A stretch of 63,559 nucleotides of DNA from Chalciporus piperatus (GCA_038093975.1 JBBPTG010000144.1:1-63559), one strand, 5' to 3'; positions 1 to 12,121 are shown, counted from the first letter of the stretch. Notes: generated by a model not told the origin, from the letters alone. Program-made: numbers and translations.

Positions 1-411
1 CGCACTCGCACTCGCACTGCAAGCCTCGTACCGCTCGACCGTTGCAACAAGTGCCTCGCACCGCGCCGCCTTCGTCTTCAAGCGAGACTTGAGGGGTATC
101 TGTGGATCAACCCCGAGACGTCGATGCAGTTCGAGATGCGCGACCTGTCCCTGAGCCTCCTCGAGTTCATTCCTGGTGGATTCGAGGTGGATTTGCGTCG
201 CTTGCAGAGCCTGGTTCGAAAGTGCAAGGTTTTCCTGTGCTTCCTGCAAGTGCTGTTGGAGGATCTTGGCTCGATGTGAAGGATTTCGTGGGAGGTGCTC
301 GGGTTTCCTTCCAAGTGGTATGTTCTCCTTCTCGTTGAGACGATGCATATGCTGATACTGAGCTGCAGAGCGACGTTTTTTGGATGGCCGGTACAGGAGA
401 GCACGACCCAT
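1..411 (-). CDS. Partial coiled-coil protein running off the left edge
   Basis: The minus strand is open from the window edge up to about position 549. The first ATG in that frame is at 411, giving 137 residues (starting MGRALLYRPSKKRR) with no stop before base 1. The N-terminus is basic. The middle (about residues 45-95) is rich in Gln, Glu, Leu and Ala, with the heptad-like spacing of a coiled coil. The visible end is a short Ser-Ala run encoded by a CACTCG repeat. I do not recognise the family and infer no function. The stop codon and most of the protein lie outside the window. The start could lie further upstream through an intron. Confidence 0.45.
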   Translation of the reverse strand, partial: MGRALLYRPSKKRRSAAQYQHMHRLNEKENIPLGRKPEHLPRNPSHRAKILQQHLQEAQENLALSNQALQATQIHLESTRNELEEAQGQVAHLELHRRLGVDPQIPLKSRLKTKAARCEALVATVERYEACSASASA

Positions 412-1721
412 CAAGATGCCCTTCACCACTCGAAGTTGTAGAAAAGTTGACCGAGCCAAGAAAGAGCGGCCAAAGTTAAGTCCGAGGACGATTCCTGGGC
501 AGACGCGTTGAGGAGGAGCCTCAGGAGATGAGCATAATAGGTCCGAGCTTCAACTCCGATGTACGTGCCTCGGGCTTAGGGGCATTTTCAAGGTGAGATG
601 CGAGATTGTACCACATAGACCTCGGTAAGTCTTGACATTGCAGAAAAGATTATCCCTGTATAGTTCCTCTCGAAGCTCTTTGGTGTCATTTTTCAATACT
701 CATCCCGGTTATTGAGATATCACAACATTTCTGGGTCGGATACCCCATCTGGCCTGACATCTAGCCTCATATTTAATCACTACATACGTATCTCTTGAAA
801 TGGTAACAAAAAAAATAGTTATAAACTACTGCACGACATACTACCTACATCTATTGCTGATTTAGTGCTGTATTGGGTACCATCTCGAGTGATCTTTCTG
901 CTGTGTCGTCCACTCAGGTGGAATCACGGTTCGCCGGGTGTGGCTGTGCGCACGCCCGCTTCGCGGGCGCTTGCGCCCCACCACTCGAATTGCCCATTCC
1001 CATCTAACATGAGCAGGTATGTTCTTCCTTTCACTGGTCGCTGAGCTTTCTCTCACATTTAGTAGTCCTCAGTCTGCCTCAGTCGGCGAATAGATCTGCT
1101 GCTTCCGTGTGACGCCAGAAGGAATGGAACCGCACTCGGCGTCGTTCACTCGTGTTCAATTGTCATGTAAACCCGGTTAACTTTGCTCCGGCTAGATGGA
1201 GTCTATGTACAATATCGAAATACCGTGCAATCTCCCGGAAGTTGCAGTGCCGCACGTTTGGGCTTTGGCAATACCAACTTTTCGGTTGGGTTGAACCGTG
1301 CGAGCTTTGTAGCTTTCTGTCCTTTCCGATTAATAAGTTTAGTTGATACCGTTTATTTCGAGTCGTGATGATGACCACCATACATCCGCTTCGTGGTCCA
1401 GGCAGTGGTGTGTGCATGATTACTGCCCGGCCTCCGAATAGTCGATCATCACCTTGAAAATGTTGATGCATTGATGGCTTACTTTGGAGTTGCTTTGACA
1501 ACCAACTCGGCTGAGATTCACCAGTGTCAACACTCACCTTGCAAACTTTTCTAGGACAATCAGGCCCAGGTTAGCGCGTCCACAGCGCGTCGCACTCAAG
1601 CTCTTTCAAAAAACTTGAGACCGTATCAAACACGCTTCTCTGAGGCGTTCCTCCAACGACTCCGATCAACCTGCGAGAATCCTTACACTCTCGTCGTTGT
1701 CTGACGCCTTCTGTGGCAATC
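412..1721. other. Intergenic region, no gene recognised
   Basis: Only short overlapping ORFs without recognisable domains are present. A small GC-rich hairpin, GCCCGC-TT-CGCGGGC, lies near 951-966. The last 150 bases before the kinase start are pyrimidine-rich, as expected of a fungal promoter or 5' leader. Confidence 0.5.
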
Positions 1722-4406
1722 ATGATGCGCAAAATCAAACGCCTCGCTTATACCCTCAATGTCGCACCTATCCGCAGTAGTCGCACAACTCAACCTTCTC
1801 CCACCAAAGCAAATGACGGAAGCCGACACCCAAGTCAATCTCAAACTCACACTACTGTCGATTCTGTGATCCAAAGTGAACGCGCCGATGAACGCTTCCA
1901 GTCAGAAGATCTCGCCGATCACATGTTTGGTCACCTGGTCTCCACCGAGCTCGCGAAGGATATCTTGACCCAGTTCATTGTGGACCGTGTGGTTATGGTC
2001 TATGAAGGAATGCCTCCTAGACGCAATTCCGACTCTCGACCACTCGATGCAAACTCTGTGGGCACTCACCACGCACTTGAGCAGGCCTTCCAAGACGCTA
2101 CAGAGCATGGCTGCAGTCGTTCCAGTACCCATGGCGACCTTCTTCAGGCTGATACCCATTCCCCCCCAACTCACCTGAAGTCGAAGGCAATGTACTCGTG
2201 GAAGTGGGCCGATTTCCCCAGCGAACCATTTGGCCAAGATCAACTTGTCACGTTTCTTAATACCATCACCGAGAAAGCTTTCCATTTCGCGAAACCGCGG
2301 CTCGTGGCTCCTAATAACGAGTTACGAAATCGTTTTGCCGCCCCAAGGGACAAGCACCATGCTATCCCCCTCGATTACGCGGCCGATTCAGAGGATATGC
2401 GGCCAGATTTCTTCGTCTTGCCCGTTGAGGCGTTCTCCGACGGCTTCAAGACCGTCGACGAGAAATATGTCAATTTCACTGCACTGCGTGCAGTGGGAGA
2501 GTCGAAGAGCAAGGATTTGGCACGCGGCATAGAACAAGTCCAGCGGTACGCGCGGGGACTCAGGCGCGCCCAGCCATGGGTTCATTTTGTTGTGTCCATG
2601 ACAATCGCCAAGGATAGGGCATGCTTCTTACGAGGTGACAGCAGTGGTACAGAGCGTCTCCAGCTGGCTCTTACGGATGGGCGGGGTTGTCTCGAGTTCA
2701 TTCGAATTCTGCTCGGCCTTGCGTTAGCGGACCGTGTGGATCTGGGGCAAAACCCTGATGTTCAACTGAAATCAGAAGTACGATCTTGTCGTGTCCCAGC
2801 GCTCCCTCGACCAAGAACCCTCTTCTGCACAAGTCAGGCCTCGGATGAGTGTTCCACTCCTGATGTTAGTTCTTCAATGCACAGTGATTCTCCGACCCGC
2901 ACTACTTCCAAGTCAAACAAAAGGACTCGTGCGGAGCACGGCAACGACTCGGAAAGTGAGCAACTACCCAACCCCACGAAGAAACGAAAGGTCGATTATG
3001 TCAATAACACGATGTTCATCCCTCTCTTCATCTATGGGTACCGCAGTTCTGGAACACTGTTCACGTCCAGTTCCATGCGTGGACGGTGTACAACTGTCTT
3101 TTGCGTGGTGGACCCTGAGGACGAGATGAAGCTCCTGGCGTTAAAGATGTCCTGGCAAGATGTCGAGCGTGTGAAGGAACAAGATGAAGTTGTGGAAACG
3201 GTCAAGAAGCACAAAGGACATGCTAACGCCGTCATACCACTGAAGTACGCTCTCTTTGCATGACTGTGCACAACTCGCTGACCCTCGGGCCTCCACCAGG
3301 ACACTCAGAGGTACAAAGCAAGGTGGCGCGTGTACCACTCTGGGAACAATCAGAGCCTTCTTGGATGACCAGTTGACTGGTTTCCCCGTCGAAAACCGGA
3401 CTCTCGTTGTCAACGTCTCCGATTTGAAGCGTCCCGTCAAGTTCTTCTGGAGCATGCATGATTTCGTTCGAGGACTTCGTGGCGCACTCCTAGGTATGTG
3501 GATCATGCGTCATCTCGTTTGTGCCAATGCTGATGCGCGACATCATGCAAGGTCACCAATATCTTACGAGTATTGGGATCTTGCACCGTGATGTCAGCGA
3601 GAACAACATTGTCCTCGCGCTCTTTCCAGGGGATGTGCACGGTTACATAATCGACCTAGACATGGCGATTCTCCAAGAGGCGGAGAAACCTACCGAGCGG
3701 ACTTTAACAGTCAAACAGAAAGGCCGTTGGACAGCGAGACACAAGGAGCAACCTGGAGGTGATGCCGCGAAGCAGGCTCATTCCCAGCCTATCAAGGCAG
3801 TTCGGACGGTGAGTTATTTGTGAATAGTGTCGATCCCTTGCTCATCATAGATGAACTCGTAAGGGCACTACCCCTTACATGTCATTCAACGTCCTGTACG
3901 GTCGGAGACACACTCATTTTGATGACGTGGAGTCATTCCTCTATGTACTCCTCCTATTCTTTTTCTCCTACGCAGGCCCGCTTGCTACAGAAGAACTTCG
4001 TCGAGCACATGCTGAAGGCTTTGTACAGTCTGCAGGCTCGGGGTGCCATTCTCATATCAGAAGCTGGCCTCGAGCGTACGCCAACTGGGCGGAAGGCGAT
4101 TTACTCCAGATCGCACACGTGAAATCTGGCTTTATCAGGGGGCGGACCGCTGCTTCCGATCTTATCAACAGCATCGAGATGCAAGAGTGTTTGCAGAATA
4201 ACTGGGACGCCGATCTTCACGATGCGATTGTGAATCTGGTGGCTGAGGTGTGGGCGTTATTTTCAGACAGTACTAGGAGCCGTTTTCGTGATGGCACGGA
4301 GGTCTCGCACGACGAATTCATTGCGGTACTCGATGCCTGGCTGGAGGAATATGCCTCACTCGAGGATCGGCTCTCCAACTGCCCTTTTCCGCAACGTACG
4401 CGATAG
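1722..4406 (+). CDS. Fungal-type protein kinase (FunK1-like)
   Basis: Four exons (1722-3244, 3300-3493, 3552-3808, 3864-4406) join in frame to 838 residues. The N-terminal two thirds holds the FunK1-type head, with HFAKPR and VGESKS followed by the segment leading to HFVVSMT. A Ser-rich, Lys/Arg-rich linker follows (about residues 360-430). The C-terminal part has the catalytic loop LHRDVSENN, with the HRD catalytic Asp, a DLDMA motif where DFG sits in ordinary kinases, and DDVESFLYVL, a FunK1 hallmark. FunK1 kinases are an expanded family in mushroom-forming fungi; their substrates are mostly unknown. The start is the first ATG of the long frame; a GTG three codons upstream is not used. The assignment is by motif and the gene appears intact. 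Confidence 0.8.
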
Positions 4407-4759
4407 ACAATTTTTTTCTAATTTGCCTCCTGTTTATGGTTGTTCTCAGCCTCCGTCCTATCATAGACTATAATGAGAGCAACCAAGAGGCCTAGCTTCT
4501 CCGTCGCCGTCTGGACCAGAATATTGTCTCCGCACAATTCCCAACCTCCTCAATGTTCTTCGCTGTGATGCGTAGAAATAATCAGAATTGGTACCATGTA
4601 GACTACATAGTAAACATCACCTCGAAGTTTCAATGGATCCATTTCGCCGATGTGTAAATAGTCTCCCGCAGTCTCTCCCGCGGCCAGGAAGCTGGAGGAA
4701 GACGATTGTCCACACAAAAAGTCGAGGCGAGGAAGGGTGTGCATAGGCCACAAAAATAT
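4407..4759. other. Intergenic region between kinase and tRNA-Ala
   Basis: This is the 3' flank of the kinase gene. It is AT-rich just after the stop codon. No coding feature is visible. Confidence 0.5.
4752..4756 (-). terminator. Pol III terminator of tRNA-Ala
   Basis: A run of five T on the minus strand lies three bases past the discriminator of tRNA-Ala(CGC), as expected for RNA polymerase III termination. Confidence 0.75.
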
Positions 4760-4840
4760 TGGACACTGTGGGAGTCGAACCCACGACCTCACGCAGTCTC
4801 CAGTGCGAAGCGTGCGCGCTACCAACTGTGCCAAGTGCCC
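4760..4840 (-). tRNA. tRNA-Ala(CGC) with an 8-base intron
   Basis: Read on the minus strand, the acceptor stem GGGCACT pairs with AGTGTCC and includes the G3:U70 pair that identifies alanine tRNAs. The discriminator is A73. The D-arm (GCAC/GCGC) has one mismatch. The anticodon stem is CACGC/GCGTG. The T-arm is GTGGG-TTCGACT-CCCAC. The anticodon loop reads TTCGCA plus T once the 8-base insert CTGGAGAC after position 37, the canonical tRNA intron site, is removed. The anticodon is CGC. A run of five T follows on the minus strand. Confidence 0.93.
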
Positions 4841-4952
4841 TTGAAGATAGCGGCGAAGTTTAGACTACTTGAATTGAGCAGTGGAATTGGACGACACTCC
4901 TAACCAACACTCTGTCTTCTCGACATTCTCCTCCTCGTTCTCTTTCACCATC

Positions 4953-6827
4953 ATGGACGTCGACCTGACCGATTCAGAAATTGCCAACCAAGTCCTAGCT
5001 CAACAGTCCAGACGACGTCTCGCACGACCTGTAGATGATGCCCATCCCTTTGATATTGACGCGTACATCTCCAACTACACCGGTGAGCATCGCCCCACGA
5101 ACCAGTCCTAACCAGACCGATTATGCATCTGTCACAGGTCGTACCGCCGTGGACAGACTGATAAACATCACCGCGTCCTGTCCTTCCATCGCTCCACAGG
5201 CTTTGAAACTCGCGTTTACCCACATCTACAGTCTTCGGGATCCTTCGCTCGTCCAGCTTGCGTTAGCGGCGTATGACACTGCTGCATCTTTGCCAGAGGG
5301 TCAAGGGTTGCCCCCAGTGGGCGATGTCGTGGTCGTGGATACCAATTGGATCGATGAAATCATGAAAAAGAACGTGGGGGAGCGAACGAAACTAGAGGTC
5401 GAGCTCAAGACGTATACGAATAACATGATCAAGGAGAGCATACGGGTGAGTTTCGATCTTACAGACGACGACGCACTCACGAAGCCGTGCATAGATGGCT
5501 CATAGAGATCTTGGAGAGTATTATCGCGCCACAGGAGATTATGCTTCGGCTTTGAAGCATTACACCAAATCTCGTGAATTCTGTTCAACCAGCCAGCACG
5601 TCTTAGATATGTGCCTGTCTGTTCTAGAGGTATGGGACATTCCTGCTGGTTCACTCGAGCGACAATTGACCATACTGTAGCTCGTGATCGAGCAACGCAA
5701 CTATGCGCATATATCGTCCTATATCTACAAAGCAGATGGGGCGCTCGAAAGCGCCGCGGCAGCGAACGCTGGGGCTGCAGGAGGTAACGGTGCTGCTCCT
5801 TCTCAACCTGCGCCCAAGAAGCCGAGCCCAGAGCGCGAGCACGTGCAATCAAAGCTCGATTTCGCCATGGCACTATCGTACCTCGGACAGGGAAACTATG
5901 AGAAAGCTGCGTCATCGTTCCTGAGACTCGGCCCTGCAGACCAACTGGGCGATTGGATTGGGAAGGTGAGGATTGGCGTTTCGTGTTGACTCTACTCACT
6001 AATCTGACGCGTGCCCTATAGCTCATCGCTGCGGGTGATATCGCGATCTACGGCACGCTATGTGCTCTCGCTAGCCTCTCTCGATCTGCCATCACAGCTC
6101 AGCTTCTGGGAAATCCAGTGTTCTCTGCTTACATAGAGCAGGAACCATACGTCCGTGATCTCATACAAGCGTACATGTCGAGTGATTTCAAAACAACACT
6201 TGATATCCTCTCTAGATTTTCGGTGAGATCCGTTGCAATCTTTTCTGCATCGCATCGCCCTGACATGTCATCAATTGGCAGACACGACATTTCATAGACA
6301 TTCACCTTGCAGTCCACGTGAATGATCTCACTCAACAACTAACGCACACAGCTGTCGTTCTCTACCTCCAACCATTTGAGACTATCCGGCTCGACCGTAT
6401 GGCTACGGCGTTTGGTTGGACTATCGATGAAGTTGAAAAGGAAGTCGTCGCGCTCATTCAACGCGGACAAATCCAGGGGCGCGTGGACAGTCAGAACAAG
6501 GTAACCCCGAATGACTAACACTGTAAGGAGCACGATCGGCTCAACCATTTCCTCATTACCCCATCTTAGATCCTCAAGGCGAAGAAGACGGATCATAGGG
6601 CAGAGTTGTTCGCACACGCCATGAAGACGGCAACCGATATCCAATGCACGAATCGCAAGCTTTTGCTGCGGATGAGATTGTAAGTCGGAATGTTTTTTCC
6701 CGCTCGCTCAATGTAAACTCATGGTTCCACCCCAAGACAACAAGCAGACTTGGTTGTCAAGAGTCCTAAGCCACAATCCCGAGGGGGTACACAGGCTTAC
6801 GAATCTGCTATGGTCACGGGCGAATGA
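4953..6827 (+). CDS. CSN1: COP9 signalosome complex subunit 1
   Basis: This encodes the signalosome subunit that scaffolds the CSN deneddylase, which removes NEDD8 from cullin-RING ligases in nucleus and cytoplasm. The start [13 protein letters not shown] is followed by ~480 residues in about eight exons. An RPN7-type TPR region carries [14 protein letters not shown], where human CSN1 is similar, then [17 protein letters not shown]. The PCI winged-helix region contains [17 protein letters not shown] and ends in an [12 protein letters not shown] segment. A last exon starting at 6737 is inferred because splicing at 6680-6736 turns RMRL-stop into [15 protein letters not shown], a tail I associate with fungal CSN1; without that splice the stop is at 6683. 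A short Ala/Gly-rich insert precedes the second half of the TPR region. The start lies 112 bases from the divergent tRNA-Ala. It converges on ISY1. Confidence 0.92.
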
Positions 6828-6980
6828 GCGGATCGGGACGTCCCACTTTATCGTGCACATAACAGAGCTGATAATGAGGCCGACAATCATCATGCGATTC
6901 GATAGCACAACCCATGTCCCCAAAGTGTGAACACTGCGATACAACAAGCAAACAGATGTATAAATTACGGTCAAGTTGAA

Positions 6981-8164
6981 CTACGATTCTCCGAAATACT
7001 CATTTACCAATGCCTCCTTCTGTAGCTGGAGCAGTACAGATTCCATCTCCTCCCTTGTAGGTAATTTGGGCGTTAGGAGGTCTTCTGGCAAAAGGAACGA
7101 AATATATGATGCTGCCATTTGGGCGTGGGCTTGCATCGGGGTCTGTTGTGGTGTTGGTGCAACAGCTTGTTGCACCGCGTCCGTCTTTGGTCGTTTGGCG
7201 TTTTCAGGCGGAGGGTCATCTTCAGGATCCGCCATGGTAACGTCCGATGAGGCTTTCCGCTTCGCGTTCTTTGAACTGGATGGATTGGTGGAGGATAAAT
7301 CAGGTGGAGAGGATGAAGACTGCCGTGGTCCCCGAGGGATGGGAGGTATAGGGTCATCTTCAGGAAGTTCGAGTACCTCTCGGATACGCTCATGTGCTTC
7401 CCGCCACTCCGCCTCCTCTGCCTTCCGTTCGTACTCCAGCAAGTCATCGCCAGCCTGAACTTCGTCAAGATCTCCAAAGTACGCTGGTCCTTGATTCATA
7501 AACTTTTTGTAATATGCCAACGCCTGGTTTTCTTCTTCCTCTTCATGCTTCCTACTTTCGAAGAGTTCGCGGACACCGGGGAGGTCTTTTGCGCGACCAA
7601 AGTACCTAGCGGACAGACGAGGGTCAGAATGGTGGGAATGGGATGAGGATATGATATGATACCCACTTGTATCCTTTGGTTCCTGGAACTTCCTTCCCGT
7701 CATCATCCAACATTGCGACATTCCGCCTATAATTCGCGCCTCCGAGACCAATAATCTGATTCTCCCAATGTCTCTTCTCTCTCAACAGCTTATTAATCTC
7801 ATCGTTCAAATCCCGAACTTCGTAGTCAGTCAAACCAGCTAGAACACCGCGGTGAGCGAAACGCGAAAACAGAGCACACTAGCAGACGGGCATGGAACGA
7901 AGAAGGGACGCACTGTCTTGGATCTTTGACACTTTCCGACTTATTTCTCGTAGAATTTCACCTCTCCACCGTTCACATTCGCGTAGGCTTTTGCATGCGC
8001 TGGCCATCTTTGGTCTCTTGTCTCCGCGGGCACCGAGACCGAGCTCAGCGGCTTGCGCTTCGCGAAAGCGATAAAGCATAGACTGCGCCTTCTCTTCATT
8101 ACGAGCCTAGAGTGTGTGATTAGCATGTTGCATACGGTTAGGGAATAGGGAATAGACTTACCAT
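6981..8164 (-). CDS. ISY1: Pre-mRNA-splicing factor ISY1
   Basis: Isy1 is an NTC (Prp19-complex) component of the catalytic spliceosome that acts near the first splicing step. Four exons (8162-8164, 7914-8106, 7667-7838, 6981-7605) join in frame to 330 residues. The N-terminus MARNEEKAQSMLYRFREAQ, then LREISRKVSKIQD, DYEVRDLNDEINKLL, EVPGTKGYKYFG and AKDLPGVRELF match the Isy1 family in order. The C-terminal half is acidic, then Ser/Pro/Ala-rich, ending in a conserved-looking helix. The first coding exon is only the ATG; GTAAGT follows it directly. The human protein is slightly shorter (about 285 residues). The gene diverges from the carnosine methyltransferase gene over 178 bases and converges on CSN1. 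Confidence 0.93.
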
Positions 8165-8342
8165 TTTGTCGCCGTAGTAGAGGTATGTGGATAATGTTGA
8201 GTTGGTAGTGACTAGGCAGGAGTGTTTGTTTGTCAAAGGCTTTAGAAACAAACAAAGCCACGTGGCTACTACTACCACTCCTCTATCTGATTGTTACACC
8301 CAAGTTACACCACGGTAGAACGCTTCTGTGCGAGTTCGTAAA

Positions 8343-10153
8343 ATGTCGCGTCAGTGCTCGGAAGAAGACGTCAAAGAAGAACAAATTCACTTTTCAAATG
8401 TAGTTGCAACTTTCCAGCAATATGCACAGTACACGGTACTCGCCATATTCATGCGTTCGATCGCACTTACTGATGGTCTTGACGTTTGATAGCTTGCAGC
8501 GAATAATCGACGAAGGAAAGATCTATACACACTTCCACAAGCTGACAGGGCATTACTAGACTCCCTGGGTTACAAACGAAAACTTCAAGAGGTCGACACA
8601 GCCATCCTAACCAATGCCGATTTCCTCAACCAGATCGTCGCTAATCCCGAGATATTCGGGCATGATCTCGCTGTAGAGGAGCACGAAGATGACGTGTACT
8701 TTGGCGAGCCTCCAACAGAACGATCACATGCCAGTGCGCATTATCATGACCACCCTCACGGAGGTACGATGCTTCGCTTTGAACATCGCGTTTGAACACT
8801 CTACAGTGGCGCTCTTTAGGTCACGGGTCGCACTCCCACTCACATAGCCATGGTCACTCACATGCGCATGATCTCCATCCGAGAACGACGGATCCAAGGC
8901 AACCAAACGGGTCGGGAAAGTACAAACCTACCGATTTTGATATGGATAAGTTGAGGAGCACGCTGAAACAGTTCGTTCGTGATTGGAGTGAAGATGTTCG
9001 TGTCTCAGAGATCTACATCCGTTGCGGGTCGTTGATGGATTACAGGGGAAAGCCGAACGCGACTCGTGTTACGAACCCATGAAAAGGGCTCTCGAAGAGC
9101 ACTTCGAAGGTCGAGATAGGTAAACAATCTCGCGTTTCCCGGTGTTGGTCCGGATTCTAACACAGATGCGCAGACGATCAATCAGAGTTCTTGTTCCGGG
9201 GGCTGGCCTGGGCAGACTTGCATACGACGTAGCGAAACTTGGTTGCTCTCTTTTCACTCTGTTGGCAAATATGCAGGACTGATCATTGGTCCTAGGCTTT
9301 GCTTGTCAAGGAAACGAATTCTCCCATTACATGCTTCTTTCTTCATATCTAATCTTGAACAAGTAGGCAACTATGAGGTTGTAGGGTCTGCAACGCAACT
9401 GACGACTTCCTGTGCCAAGAACCGAGTCGATCGGGCAACACACTATATACCCGTATATCCACACATTTTCGAACGTTCCCTCTAAAGCAGCGATACTTCG
9501 ACCAGTGAAGATCCCTGACGTCCTGCCGTCTGATTTGCCCCCAGGATCCGACTTCTCCCTAGTTGCAGGTGGGTAGTGCGTTTCTTTGCTTTTTCCGCTC
9601 TCCAGCTTCCCCGCAGGCGATTTCGAGGAAATATATGGCGCAGAGGACACTGATGAGAGCGAGAAGTGGGACGCAGTACTCACCTGTTTCTTCATTGATA
9701 CAGTGAGTGTTGCCGACTTGCGATCATATGTCCCAAGTCGGAAATACTCACATGCATCGCAGGCCAAGAATGTCGTTAACTATCTTCGTATAATTCATCG
9801 AATACTTGCTCCAGGCGGTGTCTGGATCAACCTGGGTAAGATATCATGTTTCTTTACATCATCCTGCCAGTTGTTCTGAAATCATACATCCTAGGTCCAT
9901 TGTTATGGCACTTTGAAAACAACAATACCAATGACCCTTCCGTAGAACTTGATTTGGAAGAAGTTAAAGAATTAATACGCAAGATAGGTTTTGAGTTGAG
10001 CGTAAGTCGTCTGTCTTGACGATGGGGCACGGCATCCTGACGGTACCGCAGGACGAGAGGATAATCGAGACGAGTTATACGAGTAACGATCAGTCTCTGC
10101 TCGGATACACTTACAAAGCTGCATTTTGGAGAGCCACGAAGCCGTCGAATTAG
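8343..10153 (+). CDS. Carnosine N-methyltransferase homologue (N2227 family)
   Basis: This is an SAM-dependent methyltransferase of the N2227/UPF0586 family; the animal member CARNMT1 makes anserine from carnosine, and the fungal substrate is less certain. The protein starts [20 protein letters not shown] and has the family helix QQYAQYT. SAM motif I reads [19 protein letters not shown], followed by GNEFSHYML. Later come [12 protein letters not shown] and [15 protein letters not shown], and the end is [17 protein letters not shown]. About eight introns must be removed, including one with the GTTCGT donor after WSED. An unusual His/Ser-rich insert ([18 protein letters not shown]) lies near residue 150, before the methyltransferase core. 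It shares a short divergent promoter with ISY1. Confidence 0.9.
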
Positions 10154-10491
10154 TTGTTAATCCAACAGGTTCGTCTTTCAGGGTAGTCGTTCAATTGAAC
10201 CAGGTCGTGAGTGCGCCGGAACTGGTCATGGAATGGATGGCATCTATACACTTCAGCGTTCTTCTATCAGGTAATCGTGCCGTCGCAGTCTAGAGCATAT
10301 GCTCCGCTTATCAGGGACCAATCTTTGAGAGCAGATTATATCACAGGATTCACTGCAATAGCTACAGGTTCCTTGACGCCACTCTCTTCTCACCCCCTAC
10401 CCCGAACTGCCCCAGACAATCAGCCTAGTCATAATCCTTATCTCGATACTTAGTACTGAGGAACCAAGCAGGAACGCTCGCATCATCTAAC
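10154..10491. other. Intergenic region before the F-box gene
   Basis: This is a tandem gap between the methyltransferase stop and the F-box start. It holds only short ORFs, and no feature could be supported. Confidence 0.5.
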
Positions 10492-12110
10492 ATGGCATCC
10501 TTGGGAGGTCTGTTCCCAACAGAGATTATCTGCCAGATTCTCTGCTTCGTAGACCCACTCGAAGTTGTCCGCCTGCGAGCTGTAAGTCTACCGCGAGTGT
10601 TTCCACATTCACGACATTCTGAGCTTATCTGCCATCTAGGTCTCAAAGCATTTCCGAGAGATCACCTATGATCCCGCAATTTGGAAGACACTATATGTGA
10701 ACGCTCGTTTACCGCGTCCTCCAGGACCATTTCCACATCAATCCACATCCTTCCTAGAACGTACACTGATACGTTCCGCACGGTTGGCAGAATCTTGGAC
10801 GACACAGCGTATTCAAGATACTGGGGTCGTGGCAGTCCGAACGGAGGCATGCAAGCCAGCTTTGCCAAGGGGATATTGCAACTTGAAGATGATCGCTGGA
10901 CGATGGCTTATTAGTTGCCAATCTTACAAACGGTTCGTTTTGCACGATATAGAATCGCCGATGTCCCCTCCGAAGGTCCTATGTGAATGTGAGGGTGCCG
11001 TATCCTGCTGAGATGCCGCCTTCGTCATATCCCTGAAGGAGAGCTGGTTTACGTCGTATTCGTTGAGAAGGGCTGGCGCGAATCGCAGACTCCATTGTGC
11101 GTACAATCCGGTAGAGCCATGCTGATCATCCTGATGTGTTTCATCTTACAGTAAGCTTGTGGAATGTCGGTTGAACACCGATTCAGGCGAGCTGTACGAC
11201 TGTGTGTCCTTGGATGTTCCTACGTGGAATTTCAGCGACCCGGGGCTGACAATGCTCATCTGCTATCGTGGACCATTGATATATATTCCGAGTCAACTGT
11301 TTGTCTTTGATACACGGACGCGAATCTTTTATAAGTTCCCTCGATTTTCCACAAGGCTTGTATGTGTTTCTCATCAGAAATTGATCGAGACTTACTTATC
11401 TCATTACGCAAAATCAGGATATCGGACCAGCCGACCCCGATAGAAAGATACCTTGGTCGGTTTTAACGACGAGCACGCATATCATTGCTATCTTCTTGCC
11501 AGTTTTCAGTGGAGTACCACTACCTAGGCTCGTCCAGGTTTTCGCTTTCCCCACCGACCCGGGACCTCCCGCAGACAACACATGTATCCTGCACCTCACT
11601 CACGAAGCAACCATGCCTGAGCGTGGGGGAGACGGGCAACTGATTGCTATCAGAGATTCCGCCATTGACCCTACCTCTGGGTCCACGAGATTGACATTCC
11701 TGCATCCACAGAAAAACGATAATGGAAGGGACTTCCAATGTGTCACCTTCACCCTTTCAAAGTCAGATCCTGACCTCTCTGTCCTGCCCATCTCAATCCA
11801 TGCGCACCACCTCTTCAGCATCGAGAACGACGTGCGCGGCTCCTGGCCGTTCTACGTTGAGTTTACCGAGTCCTCCTCTGATGGATATACCAGGGGACTA
11901 TGTTTGAGGTCCCCAAATTGGATAGACATCGAGGAAGACATGTCGACACATGAGGTCATGAGATTCACGATCGACGCTTCCGGGGATGAATGTACAGGCA
12001 CGTCACAGTGTGGGGAGGTCGAGAGGCCAACGTGGAATCACATTGATGGTATCCCTCCGCGTTCGAAGTTGTGCTTTGATGGTGTGCGAGGAAAGAATTT
12101 ATTCGTCTAA
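10492..12110 (+). CDS. F-box protein
   Basis: F-box proteins bring substrates to SCF ubiquitin ligases. The N-terminus MASLGGLFPTEIICQILCF, then VDPLEVVRLRAVSKHFREI across the first intron and YDPAIWKTLY is a standard F-box of about 45 residues. The remainder, continued through several exons to a stop at 12110, is a long region without LRR or WD repeats that I can recognise. The final exon from about 11500 is the longest; it includes a Thr/Ser-rich stretch and the segment RSPNWIDIEED. The intermediate exon boundaries are uncertain. The partner substrate is unknown. It lies between the methyltransferase gene and the convergent inositol transporter. Confidence 0.75.
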
Positions 12111-12121
12111 TGAGGTGGAAG

